From: Bog-473 sp963754445
GTDB taxonomy: Bacteria > Actinomycetota > Acidimicrobiia > Acidimicrobiales > RAAP-2
Length of the DNA: 64,000 nt
Assembly: GCA_963754445.1 (NCBI GenBank)
Contig: CAVWFT010000002.1
Span: 1,426,001 to 1,490,000, forward strand
Direction of reading: 5' to 3'
The position numbers were made by a program, and so were the translations under genes. The number at the start of each line of letters is the position of its first letter. Within the stretch, counting starts at the first letter, position 1. Shown here one piece after another: positions 8,376-17,564 of the stretch. The notes under the pieces are model-generated. The model was not told the origin of the DNA. It was given only the letters and a program-made list of their open reading frames with translations, and searched no databases.

Positions 8376-9974
8376 GTGAGCACGCCCACCACGGCGCCGT
8401 GGTCCTCCATCCCGGCGATGCTCCGCGGAACCGAGGATCGCTTCGCCGACGTCCTGGCCATTCGAGACGGCGACGTCGCATTGTCCTATGGCGAACTCGC
8501 CGCCGCCGCCCACACGTTCGGTGCCGCCCTCGTGGAGTCCGGAGTCGAGCCGGGGGACCGGGTGGCCATCTGGTGTTGCAACTGCGTCGAGTGGGTGGTC
8601 GCCGTTCTGGGCATCTTCTCGGCCGGCGCAGTGCTCGTGCCGATCAACACCCGATTCAAGGGAACCGAAGCGGCCGACATGTTGGTCCGGGCCAAGGTGC
8701 GACTCCTCGTCGCCGTCACAAACTTCCTCGATACCGACTACGTCGCCATGCTGGCCGCTACCGGAACCCCTCTCCCGGCGCTCGAGACCATCGTGGTGGC
8801 GAAGGGTCCGGTCGGCGAGGGCGCCATCTCATGGGCTGACTTCCTGCAGCGGGCCACGCCGTCCGCAGGGGACGAGGTCGACCGCCGCGCCCGCAGCCTC
8901 GGACCCGAGGATCCGTCCGACATCCTCTTCACGTCGGGCACGACCGGGATCCCGAAGGGCGTGGTCATGACCCATGGCCGCACGTTGACCATCGCCACCG
9001 ACTGGGTCGCCATGACGGGGCTCACGGCGGGTGACACCTATCTCCAGGTCAATCCGTATTTCCACATGTTCGGATTGAAAGCAGGCATCCTGGCCTGCGT
9101 TGCCGCGGGTGCCACCATGCTGCCCCAGCCCGTGTTCGACGTGGACGCCGTGTTGTCTCGCGTACCGGCGGAACGGGTCACGGTGCTCCCCGGACCTCCG
9201 ACGCTCTATCAGTCGATCCTGGATCATCCGGATCGCTCCGTGCACGACCTGTCGAGTCTCCGGCTGGCCGTCACGGGGGCGGCCGACATTCCTGTCGAGC
9301 TCATTCGCCGCGTCGACGAAGAGCTGCCCTTTTCGAGAGTCATCACCGGCTACGGGCTGACCGAAGGTGGCACGGCGTGCGGAACCTCCGAGGACGATGA
9401 CGCCGAGGCGGTGGCCACCACGGTGGGGCGGCCGCGACCCGGATTCGAGCTCCGCATCGTCGACAACGACGACCGCGACGTGACACCGGGCGATGCCGGT
9501 GAGGTCCTGTTGCGCGGGGGCAGCATCATGCTCGGCTACCTCGACGATCCGCAGGCCACCGCCGAGGTGCTCTCTCCCGAAGGGTGGCTCCGCACGGGCG
9601 ATCTCGGTGCGCTCGACGAGGTCGGACGTCTCCGCATCGTCGGACGAGTCAAGGACATGTTCATCGTGGGTGGATTCAATGCCTACCCGGCCGAGATCGA
9701 GAACGCCCTCCTGCGTCACCCTGCGGTGAGCCAGGTCGCCGTGATCGGCATCCCCGACGAACGCCTGGGGGAAGTCGGTATGGCCTTCGTGGTCGCGTCC
9801 GAGCCCGTCACCGGTCAGGAGCTCATCGACTGGAGCCGGGAACACATGGCGAATTACAAGGTGCCGCGAGTGGTCGACGTCGTCGAGGCACTCCCCATCA
9901 ACGCCACGGGAAAGGTCATGAAGGAGTCCTTGCGGGCCACGGTCCGCGCGCGGACGGGGGACGGCACGGCATGA
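8376..9974 (+). CDS. Fatty-acid/acyl-CoA synthetase (FadD-type, AMP-forming)
   Basis: 532 residues of the adenylate-forming family, which activates a carboxylic acid with ATP and CoA. Visible motifs in order are the phosphate loop LFTSGTTGIPKGV, the A5 motif GYGLTEGG, the A7 motif GWLRTGDLG, the hinge GRVKDMFIVGGFNAYPAEIE, and the catalytic lysine motif NATGKVMKE. I choose GTG 8376 (VSTPTTAPW), because the frame to 8271 would run into the divergent P450 start. Its stop overlaps the start of the CoA-transferase gene (ATGA). The overall form resembles actinobacterial FadD3/FadD17-like ligases for steroid or alkyl-side-chain acids, but the substrate is unproven. Confidence 0.92.
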   Translation: MSTPTTAPWSSIPAMLRGTEDRFADVLAIRDGDVALSYGELAAAAHTFGAALVESGVEPGDRVAIWCCNCVEWVVAVLGIFSAGAVLVPINTRFKGTEAADMLVRAKVRLLVAVTNFLDTDYVAMLAATGTPLPALETIVVAKGPVGEGAISWADFLQRATPSAGDEVDRRARSLGPEDPSDILFTSGTTGIPKGVVMTHGRTLTIATDWVAMTGLTAGDTYLQVNPYFHMFGLKAGILACVAAGATMLPQPVFDVDAVLSRVPAERVTVLPGPPTLYQSILDHPDRSVHDLSSLRLAVTGAADIPVELIRRVDEELPFSRVITGYGLTEGGTACGTSEDDDAEAVATTVGRPRPGFELRIVDNDDRDVTPGDAGEVLLRGGSIMLGYLDDPQATAEVLSPEGWLRTGDLGALDEVGRLRIVGRVKDMFIVGGFNAYPAEIENALLRHPAVSQVAVIGIPDERLGEVGMAFVVASEPVTGQELIDWSREHMANYKVPRVVDVVEALPINATGKVMKESLRATVRARTGDGTA

Positions 9975-11173
9975 GCACAGACGAGCCCACGGGCCTTTCC
10001 TCCCTGCGCGGACTGCGCGTGATCGAGATGGGCGTGTGGGTGGCCGCGCCGTCCGCCGCCGCACTCCTGGCGGACTGGGGTGCTGACGTCATCAAGGTCG
10101 AGCCGCCGAACGGAGACCCCATTCGTGGAGCGCTCGGCTCGTTGGGCATAGGGGATCGCCCGAACCCCGCCTTCGCGCAGGACAACCGCGGCAAGCGAAG
10201 CGTGGTCCTGGACCTGCGCGACGAGGAATCGAAGGACCGTCTCGAAGAGTTGCTCGAGTCGGCGGACGTGTTCATCAGCAACCTGCGTCCCGACGCGCTC
10301 GACGGTCTGGGCCTCGAGGCCACCGAGACCGTCGAGCGCCATCCGCATCTCGTCTACTGCAGCATGAGCGGTTACGGACTTCGCGGTGAGGATCGGAACC
10401 GTCCCGCCTACGACATCGGTGCCTTCTGGGCCCGGACCGGCCTCTCGGTGCAGATGGCGACCAATGCGGAGGGGATCCCCCTCAACGCCCGGGGCGGGAT
10501 CGGCGATCACATCTGCGGTCTGGCTGCCTTGTCGGGGATCCTGGCGGCCGTGCTCGAACAGCGGACCACCGGGCGCGGCCGTGTGGTCGAGGTTTCCCTG
10601 CTGCGGACCGGGACCTACGTCCTGGGTTGGGATCTCAGCCTGCAGTCGACCCTGGGCAAGGTGGCTCCCGCAGAAGCGCGTGAGTCGAACCAGACGCCGT
10701 TCATGAACTCCTATCGGGCGAAGGACGGCCGCTGGTTCTTCTTCATGGGTCTCGAGGCCGACCGCCACATCGAGCGGATCTACCGGGCGCTCGGTCGTGA
10801 CGACCTCCTCGCCGATCCACGCTTCGCCGATGCCCGGGCCTTGCGCAAGAACCGCACCGAAGTCATTGCCGTTCTCGACGAGATCATCGGTTCCGAGCCA
10901 CTCGACATCTGGGCCGAGCGCTTCGATCGCGCGGGCGTCTGGTGGGCACCGGCACGCACGCCCGCCGAAGTGCTCGAGGACCCCCAGCTGGCGGCGAATG
11001 ACGGTTTCGTCGACGTCGTGAACGCAAATGACGGCTCGTCGCAACGCTTCGTGAACGGTCCCGTCGGGTTTTCCGACGCGCGGGTCGGTCCTGCGGGCCC
11101 GGCCCCGCGTCTCGGTGAGCACACCGCCGAGGTCCTCGAGCAGCTGGCCGCCGAGCGGTCGCCTCAGGTCTGA
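9971..11173 (+). CDS. CaiB/BaiF family III CoA-transferase
   Basis: 400 residues. The family N-terminus is clear (LRGLRVIEMGVWVAAPSAAA... LADWGADVIKVEPPNGD), as are DLRDEESK, the SGYGLRG region, and the nucleotide/CoA loop around RGGIGDH. Such enzymes move CoA between acyl groups or act as racemases. In my recollected alignment the nucleophilic Asp of formyl-CoA transferase falls in VDVSMQDA; here that stretch reads VEVSLLRT, so the usual Asp appears replaced. It is coupled to the upstream fadD by an ATGA overlap. Its 3' end overlaps the convergent acyl-CoA dehydrogenase by 10 bases. Confidence 0.88.
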   Translation: MSTDEPTGLSSLRGLRVIEMGVWVAAPSAAALLADWGADVIKVEPPNGDPIRGALGSLGIGDRPNPAFAQDNRGKRSVVLDLRDEESKDRLEELLESADVFISNLRPDALDGLGLEATETVERHPHLVYCSMSGYGLRGEDRNRPAYDIGAFWARTGLSVQMATNAEGIPLNARGGIGDHICGLAALSGILAAVLEQRTTGRGRVVEVSLLRTGTYVLGWDLSLQSTLGKVAPAEARESNQTPFMNSYRAKDGRWFFFMGLEADRHIERIYRALGRDDLLADPRFADARALRKNRTEVIAVLDEIIGSEPLDIWAERFDRAGVWWAPARTPAEVLEDPQLAANDGFVDVVNANDGSSQRFVNGPVGFSDARVGPAGPAPRLGEHTAEVLEQLAAERSPQV

Positions 11174-12330
11174 GCGCGGGCGCGGGCCAGCAGCCCGCGT
11201 GCAATGACGAGTCGCTGAATCTCGTTCGTGCCCTCGCCGATCACCATCAGTGGCGCGTCACGGTAGAGCCGCTCCACGGGGAATTCGGTGGTGTACCCGA
11301 CGCCCCCGTGGATCCGCATCGCCTCCATGCTGAGCTCGAGGGCTGTCTCGCTCGCAAAGAGCTTCGCCATACCGGCCTCCACGTCGCAGCGCAGTCCCTT
11401 CGACCGACGTTCCGCCGCGTTGCGGGTCAGGAGGCGCGAGGCCTCGAGTTTGGTCGCCATGTCGGCCAGCTTCAGTTGGATGGCCTGGTGCTCACCGATC
11501 ACCTTGCCCATGGTCTCGCGCTGCTGCGCATAGAGGAGCGCGGCATCGAAGGCGGCCCGGGCGACACCGGTGGCGCGGGCTGCGATGTTGATCCGACCGA
11601 CCTCGAGCACGCTCAGGATCTGCGGGAGACCACGCCCGGCTTCACCGATCAGGTTCGTGGCCGGGATGCGGTGATCCACGTAGGACATCTCGACCGTCTC
11701 GACGCCGCGATAGCCGAGTTTGCCCATGTGCTTGCTGACCGAGATCCCTTCGAATCGCGGTCCGGGCTCCTTTTCGACGACGAAGGCGGAGATGCCCTCT
11801 TCGGAGCGAGCGGCCAGGGCGACGATGCTCGCTCGCTCTCCGTTGGTCACCCACGCTTTGGTGCCGTTGACCACGAACTCCTCGCCGTCGCGCACGGCGC
11901 GGCACGAGATGTTCCGGGTGTCGCTCCCGGCGTCCGGCTCGGAAAGCGACAAGGCGCCCCGGCGGGTCCCCGAGGCCATGTCGGGGAGGAGTCGCCCTTT
12001 CTGTTCCTCCGAGCCGTGGGTCATGATCAGCGTCGCCGCCATGGTGTGCGTGTTGACGATGCCGGTCAGGCTCATCCAGCCGTAGGCCAGCTCCTCGATG
12101 ATGCCGATGTAGGTGAGGAGATCGAGACCAAGACCGCCGTAGGCCTCCGGGATGGTGACACCGAAGAGGCCGAGGTCACGCATCTGCTCCACGATCTCGG
12201 CGGGGAAGGTGTCGGAGCGTTCCTGCTCCGAAGCGACCGGGATGACCTCGCGGGCGACGAATTTGCGGACGGTGTCGACGATCTCCGCCCGGACCTCCTC
12301 GTCCACCTCCTGAGGGTTCGCTCCCGTCAC
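11164..12330 (-). CDS. Acyl-CoA dehydrogenase
   Basis: 388 residues, standard length for a canonical homotetrameric acyl-CoA dehydrogenase. Signatures are SLSEPDAGSDTRNI (FAD-side loop), AWVTNGE, and the C-terminal MRIHGGVGYTTEFPVERLYRDA followed by IGEGTNEIQR with the catalytic Glu in place. It introduces the alpha-beta double bond into an acyl-CoA and donates electrons to ETF. I place the start at GTG 12330, preceded by GAGGAAAGGGG; the longer frame to 12432 lies in the AT-rich promoter area. It is divergent from an acyl-CoA synthetase gene. This is the only dehydrogenase in the window that clearly keeps the C-terminal catalytic Glu. Confidence 0.93.
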   Translation of the reverse strand: MTGANPQEVDEEVRAEIVDTVRKFVAREVIPVASEQERSDTFPAEIVEQMRDLGLFGVTIPEAYGGLGLDLLTYIGIIEELAYGWMSLTGIVNTHTMAATLIMTHGSEEQKGRLLPDMASGTRRGALSLSEPDAGSDTRNISCRAVRDGEEFVVNGTKAWVTNGERASIVALAARSEEGISAFVVEKEPGPRFEGISVSKHMGKLGYRGVETVEMSYVDHRIPATNLIGEAGRGLPQILSVLEVGRINIAARATGVARAAFDAALLYAQQRETMGKVIGEHQAIQLKLADMATKLEASRLLTRNAAERRSKGLRCDVEAGMAKLFASETALELSMEAMRIHGGVGYTTEFPVERLYRDAPLMVIGEGTNEIQRLVIARGLLARARAQT

Positions 12331-12349
12331 GCCGGCACCCCTTTCCTCA

Positions 12350-12368
12350 AAGTGAAAACCATACACTT
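12350..12368. promoter_or_regulatory. Inverted repeat in divergent acyl-CoA promoter
   Basis: AAGTG-aaaaccata-CACTT is a perfect 5-bp inverted repeat with a 9-base AT-rich centre, midway between the divergent acyl-CoA dehydrogenase and acyl-CoA synthetase genes. It is a plausible regulator site for both; no regulator is adjacent. Confidence 0.35.
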
Positions 12369-12415
12369 CGCTGGTGTTGACGCAGAATCTCAATTCGGAG
12401 AGGATTGTTTCCGCA

Positions 12416-13930
12416 ATGACGGGGAGCCTCATGCACCACGGGCTCGAGTCGGCAGCGAAACGATTTCCTGATCATCCCGCGGTTCTGGCCGGCTCGTCCT
12501 GCTGGACCTATGCCGAGCTCGATCGCGCCAGCAACGCGGTGGCGCGCGCCCTGGTCGACAGGGGCCTCGTCGGGGGGGATCGCATCGCCATGATGACGTC
12601 GAACCGGCCGGAGTTCGTGGCGGTCGTGCTCGGGGCCAGCAAGGTCGGGGTGGCACCCGTCCTGCTGAACTCGGCCTGGAAGGCGTTCGAGGTCGAGTCC
12701 GCCGTCGGGCTCACGGCACCGCGGTGCGCGGTGGCCGACGGCGGCGCGGTCGACCTCCTCGTCGCCTGCATGGGCGACGAGGTTCTCGACCTCGACCACG
12801 ACGGATCGGCCCTGGCCGACGGCGCCTATCGCGCACCGCCACCCCCGGCCGAGGTGAGCGAACATGCGGACTCCGTGCTCGTGTTCAGTTCCGGCACGAC
12901 CGCGCTGCCGAAGGCCGTGCGGCACACTCATCGATCGATGGCCCTGTCCACCGCCCACTGGGCCCTCGCCCTCGGTCTCGGCCACGAGGACCGTTTCCAG
13001 GTGGCGACACCGCCATCGCACATCCTCGGCTTGCTGAACCTGCTGACCGCGGCACATGCGGGTGCGACCGTGCGCCTGCATCGTCGCTTCGATCTCGACG
13101 AAGAGTTGCGGTCCATCGAACGTGACCGCATGACGCTCGAGATGGCCGTGGCGCCGATCGCCCTCGCGATGGCCAACCATCCGGGGCTCGAGTCGTACGA
13201 CCTTTCCTCGTTGCGCTACATCATGTGGGGCGCCACACCCGTGACCCCGTCGGTCGCTCAGGTGGTGACGGAGCGCACCGGCGTGCGCTGGCTCCCTGCC
13301 TACGGGACCAGCGAGGTGCCCGTCATCACGTGCAACCCAGTGGGACGACCCGACGCATGGCGCCTCGATTCACCGGGACTTCCCGTGGGCGACATCGCGT
13401 TGCGCGTCGTCGATCTCGACTCCGGCGACGTCCTGGCTCAGGGACAGCAGGGGGAGATCGAGGTCCGAAGCGAGTCCGCGATGGCTGGGTACGTGCCCGA
13501 GGCGGCCACGGCGCCTGCCTTCGACCGCGGGTGGTACCGCACGGGAGATGTCGGCCGGCTCGATGCGGACGGATGGGTGCACTTGACCGATCGCTGCAAG
13601 GAGATGATCAAGGTCAGCGGCTTCCAGGTTGCTCCGGCTGAGCTGGAGGCCGTTCTCCATGGCCATCCGGCGGTGACAGACTGTGCCGTCTTCGGCGTGG
13701 ACGACGAACGAGCCGGCGAGGTCCCTGTTGCCGCAGTGCAACTGGAGCCTGGCTCCGGCGTGACACCCGAGGAGCTTCAACGCCTGGTGGGGGACACATT
13801 GGCCACGTACAAACATCTCCGGCACGTCGTCATCGTCGATGCCATCCCGCGAACGCCGTCAGGCAAGGTGCTCCGTCGCACCCTGAAGGATGACTGGAGC
13901 GTGGGCCCGTCCGCGACGACGGCGCGCTGA
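12416..13930 (+). CDS. AMP-dependent acyl-CoA synthetase
   Basis: 504 residues. Adenylation motifs in order are LVFSSGTTALPKAV, the A5 motif LPAYGTSEVP, WYRTGDVGRLDADGW, the hinge DRCKEMIKVSGFQVAPAELE, and TPSGKVLRRTL with the catalytic lysine. It is only distantly like the first FadD in the window and closer in look to 4-coumarate or cyclohexanecarboxylate-CoA ligases. ATG 12416 is chosen; an in-frame GTG at 12374 is the alternative. It starts a plus-strand operon: its stop overlaps the next ATG by one base (TGATG), and two acyl-CoA dehydrogenase subunits and a crotonase follow, a typical beta-oxidation-like set. Confidence 0.9.
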   Translation: MTGSLMHHGLESAAKRFPDHPAVLAGSSCWTYAELDRASNAVARALVDRGLVGGDRIAMMTSNRPEFVAVVLGASKVGVAPVLLNSAWKAFEVESAVGLTAPRCAVADGGAVDLLVACMGDEVLDLDHDGSALADGAYRAPPPPAEVSEHADSVLVFSSGTTALPKAVRHTHRSMALSTAHWALALGLGHEDRFQVATPPSHILGLLNLLTAAHAGATVRLHRRFDLDEELRSIERDRMTLEMAVAPIALAMANHPGLESYDLSSLRYIMWGATPVTPSVAQVVTERTGVRWLPAYGTSEVPVITCNPVGRPDAWRLDSPGLPVGDIALRVVDLDSGDVLAQGQQGEIEVRSESAMAGYVPEAATAPAFDRGWYRTGDVGRLDADGWVHLTDRCKEMIKVSGFQVAPAELEAVLHGHPAVTDCAVFGVDDERAGEVPVAAVQLEPGSGVTPEELQRLVGDTLATYKHLRHVVIVDAIPRTPSGKVLRRTLKDDWSVGPSATTAR

Positions 13931-14961
13931 TGGACGTCCGACTCTCACCCGAGCAGATCACGCTGCGCGACGCGGTGGCGCAAGCCGTCGACCGCCTGGG
14001 GGTGCACCAACCGGTCGACCTGGACGACCGCGACCGCGCCGCCAAACTCGACGCCGTCGTCGGCGGCGCCGGTTGGCGGGAATTGCGGTCCGCGAACGAG
14101 GACGGCGACCCGTGGGCGTCCGCCGTCGAAGTGGCCGTGGTCGCCGAGGAACTCGGCCGGGGGCTGGCCGACGTCGCCTTCATCGGTCCGACGTTGGCCG
14201 CGGAGCTCCGGCGGATGGCCGGTGCTGCGCCGGCTGACGGCAACGAGACGGTCGTGTTGGCGCACGAACTCGCCAACCTGGCCATCACGGACGACGGGAC
14301 GGTGCCCCCGGGGGCGGTGGCCATCGATGCCGACGGGTCACCGTCGGGGCTCTTGCTCGACGAGTCGGGACGCGCGCTGGGCCTTGTTCCGCTGATCGCC
14401 ACGACGATGGGGGTCGATCTCACCCGGCCATCGGCTCTGGCCGCGGGGCCGCCGTCGGCCCTTTCGGGCCAGACGCGGGACCTGGGATCGGCCGAGCGGA
14501 GCAGGTGGCTGAGTCTCGGTCTCGCCGCGACCAGTGCCGACCTCGTCGGCATCATGCGCGGCGCGCTCGCGCTGGCGACCGAGTATGCCCGCGCCCGCAA
14601 GCAGTACGGGGCCACGATCGGCTCTTTCCAGGCCGTGCAGCACCTGCTGGCCGACGCGCTCGTCGCCATGGAGGGATCGCGCAGCATTGCCCTGCACGGG
14701 GCGTGGGCCGTCGACGCGCTGGCTGCGGACGATGCCCTGGCGGCGACGTCGGCGGCGAAGGCCTATTGCGCGCGAGCCGCGCGCATGGTGTGCGAGACCG
14801 CGATTCAGGTGCATGGTGGCATCGGCAACACGTGGGAGTGCTTGGCCCATGTCTATTTACGTCGGGCGTTGCTGTCGGCCGATGTGCTCGGTGGGGTGGG
14901 CGCCAACCTGGCCCGCGTGCTCGACGCGCATGACATCGGGGGTGACGATGGACTTCGGTGA
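13930..14961 (+). CDS. Acyl-CoA dehydrogenase family protein, probable small subunit
   Basis: 343 residues. The C-terminal four-helix bundle is recognisable (EYARARKQYGATIGSFQAVQHLLADALVAME... IQVHGGIGNTWE), but the usual EGTxEIQR segment is missing; the end reads SADVLGGVGANLARVLDAH. It is likely one half of a heteromeric dehydrogenase with the next gene, as in mycobacterial FadE26/27, FadE28/29 and FadE33/34, which act on steroid side-chain CoA esters. It overlaps its partner by 14 bases and is coupled to the upstream synthetase by TGATG. FAD binding and catalysis are probably shared across the interface (inference from the FadE pairs). Confidence 0.87.
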   Translation: MDVRLSPEQITLRDAVAQAVDRLGVHQPVDLDDRDRAAKLDAVVGGAGWRELRSANEDGDPWASAVEVAVVAEELGRGLADVAFIGPTLAAELRRMAGAAPADGNETVVLAHELANLAITDDGTVPPGAVAIDADGSPSGLLLDESGRALGLVPLIATTMGVDLTRPSALAAGPPSALSGQTRDLGSAERSRWLSLGLAATSADLVGIMRGALALATEYARARKQYGATIGSFQAVQHLLADALVAMEGSRSIALHGAWAVDALAADDALAATSAAKAYCARAARMVCETAIQVHGGIGNTWECLAHVYLRRALLSADVLGGVGANLARVLDAHDIGGDDGLR

Positions 14962-16078
14962 TTCCGCTGACGAGCAGGAGTTCCGTCTCCGCTTGCGCGC
15001 GTGGTTGCACGACAACAATCCCGGCCTCCCGCCGTCCTCGACCGCGGACGAGTACTGGGCGGGGCAGGCGGCCTGGCACCAGACGCTCTACGACGCCGGG
15101 TTCTTCGGGCTCACCTGGCCCGCCGCGGTGGGTGGTCACGATCTGCCCAGCGTCTACGACGTGATCCTCGACGAGGAGCTGATCGCCGCCGCAGCTCCCC
15201 CGCGGCCGAGTATCGGTTACCTCGTGCAAGGGTTGCTCGAACACGGCAACGAGCTCGTGCAGCAGCGCTTCCTGCCCGGTTTGGTCAGCGGCCGGGAGCG
15301 CTGGTGCCAGGGGTTCAGTGAGCCCGATGCGGGGTCGGACCTGGCGTCCCTGCGGACACGGGCAGAACGTGATGGATCCGAGTACGTCATCTCCGGGCAC
15401 AAGGTCTGGACCAGCTATTCCGATGCGGCCGACTGGTGCCTGGTCCTGGCCCGCACGGATCATGACGTCCCGAAGCACAAGGGGATCTCGGCCTTCGTTG
15501 TGCCGATGCGCCAGACCGGGATCGAGCAGCGGCCGCTCAAGATGATCAACGGCGTCACCCGGGAGTTCGGTGAGGTCCTCTTCGATCAGGCCCGCGTCGA
15601 TGCCGCGAACATGATCGGCGAGCCCGGTGAGGGGTGGCGCCTGGCCATGACGGTGGTCAGCCACGAGCGCGAGCCGGGCGAGCTCGGCTACGTCGCCCGT
15701 TACGGCAAGCTCGTCAACGAGCTGCTCCATGTGGTGGGTCAGCGTCCGACGGCCTACGGGGTCGAGGCCCGGCGTGACCTGGCCTGGGCCCTGGTGGAGA
15801 CCGAGATGTTGCGCTGCCACGTCAGCCGTCGGCTCTCGGACCGACTCGACGGGGTCGTCCACGGACCCGACGGCTCGGTGGACAAGCTCCTCATGACGAT
15901 GTGCGAGCAGGCGGTCGGACATGCCTGTCTGTCCGTCGGCGGGGTGGCTCCCGCGGACGGGGACGACACCTGGCTCAAGGTTTACCTCTACAGTCGGGCC
16001 CAGAGCGTCATGGGGGGAACGTCGCAGATACAGCGCAACCTGGTGGCCAGTCGCATATTGGAGCTTCCTTCGTCATGA
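14948..16078 (+). CDS. Acyl-CoA dehydrogenase family protein, probable large subunit
   Basis: 376 residues with the FAD-side motif RWCQGFSEPDAGSDLASL, a HKVWTSYSDAADWC segment, and the C-terminal GGTSQIQRNLVASRIL. The canonical catalytic Glu (EGT) is replaced by Gly (MGGTSQIQR). In the heteromeric FadE pairs the base sits elsewhere in the middle of the chain, and VVSHEREPGEL here is a candidate position (inference). ATG 14948 lies inside the end of the upstream subunit gene. The stop overlaps the crotonase ATG (ATGA). The closest relative in this window is the dehydrogenase at 27474, which has the same layout. Confidence 0.9.
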   Translation: MDFGDSADEQEFRLRLRAWLHDNNPGLPPSSTADEYWAGQAAWHQTLYDAGFFGLTWPAAVGGHDLPSVYDVILDEELIAAAAPPRPSIGYLVQGLLEHGNELVQQRFLPGLVSGRERWCQGFSEPDAGSDLASLRTRAERDGSEYVISGHKVWTSYSDAADWCLVLARTDHDVPKHKGISAFVVPMRQTGIEQRPLKMINGVTREFGEVLFDQARVDAANMIGEPGEGWRLAMTVVSHEREPGELGYVARYGKLVNELLHVVGQRPTAYGVEARRDLAWALVETEMLRCHVSRRLSDRLDGVVHGPDGSVDKLLMTMCEQAVGHACLSVGGVAPADGDDTWLKVYLYSRAQSVMGGTSQIQRNLVASRILELPSS

Positions 16079-16866
16079 GCACCTACGACCTACCCGACGA
16101 GCTCGTCGTGGAGAGCGCCGGGCCTGTTCGCGTCGTCACACTGAACCGACCTGAACAGCTCAACGCCACCAACCACGTGCTCCATGCCGGCCTCGCCGCG
16201 CTGTTCCCCCAGTTGGACGCCGACCGCGAGGCACGCGTCGCCGTGATCACCGGTGCGGGCCGGGCCTTCTCGGCCGGGGGCGACTTCGGTTACATCGATG
16301 AGCTGTCCAAGGACGCCGATTTGCGGCAGCTGACCCTGACGCACGGACGCCAGATCGTCACCGGGATGGTCGGTTGCCGGCTGCCGATCGTGGCCGCCGT
16401 GAACGGTCCGGCGGTCGGGCTCGGCTGCAGCCTCGTGGCGCTCTCCGACATCGTCTACATGGCCGAAAGTGCGCATTTGGCCGATCCGCACGTGCTGCTC
16501 GGGCTGGTCGCTGCAGACGGTGGACCGGTGGTGTGGCCCTTGCTGACGAGCCTGCAACTGGCCAAGGAGTACGCCCTCACCGGTGATCGCATTCCCGCGC
16601 GCCGGGCCGCAGAGATCGGGTTGGTCAATCATGTGTGTCCCGACGACGACGTCCTCGAGCAGGCCATGGCGTGCGCGCGTCGCATCGCCAGCCTGCCGAA
16701 GGGTGCGGTCGAGGACACCAAGCGGGTGGTCAACATCCAGTTGGAGCGGGCCGTCCTGGCGTCCCTCGACTTCGCGCTGAGTGCCGAGGACCGCTCCTTC
16801 ACGTCGCCAGAGCTGCGGGCCAACCTCGATCGAATGCTCAACACGGAGGACCACAAGGCCACGTGA
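16075..16866 (+). CDS. Enoyl-CoA hydratase/isomerase family (crotonase) protein lacking hydratase glutamates
   Basis: 263 residues with full crotonase-fold signatures: VRVVTLNRPEQLNA, the oxyanion loops GAGRAFSAGGDF and NGPAVGLGCSL, and GDRIPARRAAEIGLVNHV. In rat mitochondrial enoyl-CoA hydratase the catalytic residues Glu144 (GGGCE) and Glu164 (QPE) lie 20 apart. Here the matching positions are Ser119 (GLGCS) and His139 (ADPH), also 20 apart, so both are replaced. It therefore is probably not a simple hydratase; isomerase, hydrolase or ring-cleaving activity is possible. It is last in the operon with the synthetase and dehydrogenase pair, ATGA-coupled. The family is certain, the reaction open. 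Confidence 0.9.
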   Translation: MSTYDLPDELVVESAGPVRVVTLNRPEQLNATNHVLHAGLAALFPQLDADREARVAVITGAGRAFSAGGDFGYIDELSKDADLRQLTLTHGRQIVTGMVGCRLPIVAAVNGPAVGLGCSLVALSDIVYMAESAHLADPHVLLGLVAADGGPVVWPLLTSLQLAKEYALTGDRIPARRAAEIGLVNHVCPDDDVLEQAMACARRIASLPKGAVEDTKRVVNIQLERAVLASLDFALSAEDRSFTSPELRANLDRMLNTEDHKAT

Positions 16867-16877
16867 CCGCCGATGTC

Positions 16878-16894
16878 GGCGTCTGCAGGACGCC
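16878..16894. terminator. Hairpin between convergent genes
   Basis: GGCGTC-TGCAG-GACGCC forms a perfect 6-bp stem with a 5-base loop, between the crotonase and gntR stops. Likely a bidirectional terminator. Confidence 0.5.
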
Positions 16895-16895
16895 G

Positions 16896-17564
16896 TCAGG
16901 GCGCCATGTCGGCGACGCGCCCGCGGCTTCGGCCTTCGTCCTCGGACAGGCCGGTCAGGAAGTCGCCCAACGCCTCGCCGGCAGTGAGGACGTGCGCCTC
17001 CATGATCGAACGAGCCGCCGACCCGTCGCCGCGGGCCATGGCGTCGAGCAGGGTGGCGTGTTCGCTCTGGCTGCGCCCTTCCTGCTCGGGGAACAGCTCG
17101 AAGTAATTGCCCGGGACGACCCGGACGGCCTGCCGCAAGAAGGTCAGCAGCCGCGGGGACCGGGTGGCCAGATTGATGGCCCGGTGAAAGCGCCGGTTGG
17201 CCTGGACCACGTCGCCGCCGGTTCCGATGGCGTCGGCCAGCCGGCGTAACTCCTCCAGCTCCTCCGTCGTGATGCGGGCGGTGGCCAGCTCTGCCGCCAT
17301 GCCGGCCAGTGCGGCCAGGATGGCGAAGTTGTCCACCGCGTCTGCCGGGGTGATGCCGACCACGGCCATGCCACTACGCGGCGTGATGGCCACCAGCCCT
17401 TCGTAAGACAGTTCGAGGAGGGCTTCACGGATGGGTGTCCGGCTGATCCCGAACTCCGAGGTCAGCTGGTCGAGGTCCAGCCGGTCACCCGGTTGGAGGC
17501 GGCCCGTGAGGATCCGGTCGCGCAACTCGTTTGCCGCTTGGGCCCGGATAGTGGAGCTGATCAG
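16896..17564 (-). CDS. GntR family transcriptional regulator (FCD domain)
   Basis: About 222 residues. An N-terminal winged helix (ELRDRILTGRLQPGDRLDLDQL, ISRTPIREALLELSYEGLV) is followed by an FCD ligand domain with the metal-ligand histidines in RRFHRAI, SEHATLLDAM and MEAHVL. It should repress the divergent operon starting with the NtaA-type monooxygenase at 17643. The start is a problem: the frame is open far upstream, yet I find no ATG, GTG or TTG in the expected position. CTG 17564 is the best-placed codon and is used here; ATT/ATA codons just upstream are alternatives, and a leaderless start in the AT-rich patch 17565-17595 is possible. Confidence 0.8.
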   Translation of the reverse strand: MISSTIRAQAANELRDRILTGRLQPGDRLDLDQLTSEFGISRTPIREALLELSYEGLVAITPRSGMAVVGITPADAVDNFAILAALAGMAAELATARITTEELEELRRLADAIGTGGDVVQANRRFHRAINLATRSPRLLTFLRQAVRVVPGNYFELFPEQEGRSQSEHATLLDAMARGDGSAARSIMEAHVLTAGEALGDFLTGLSEDEGRSRGRVADMAP

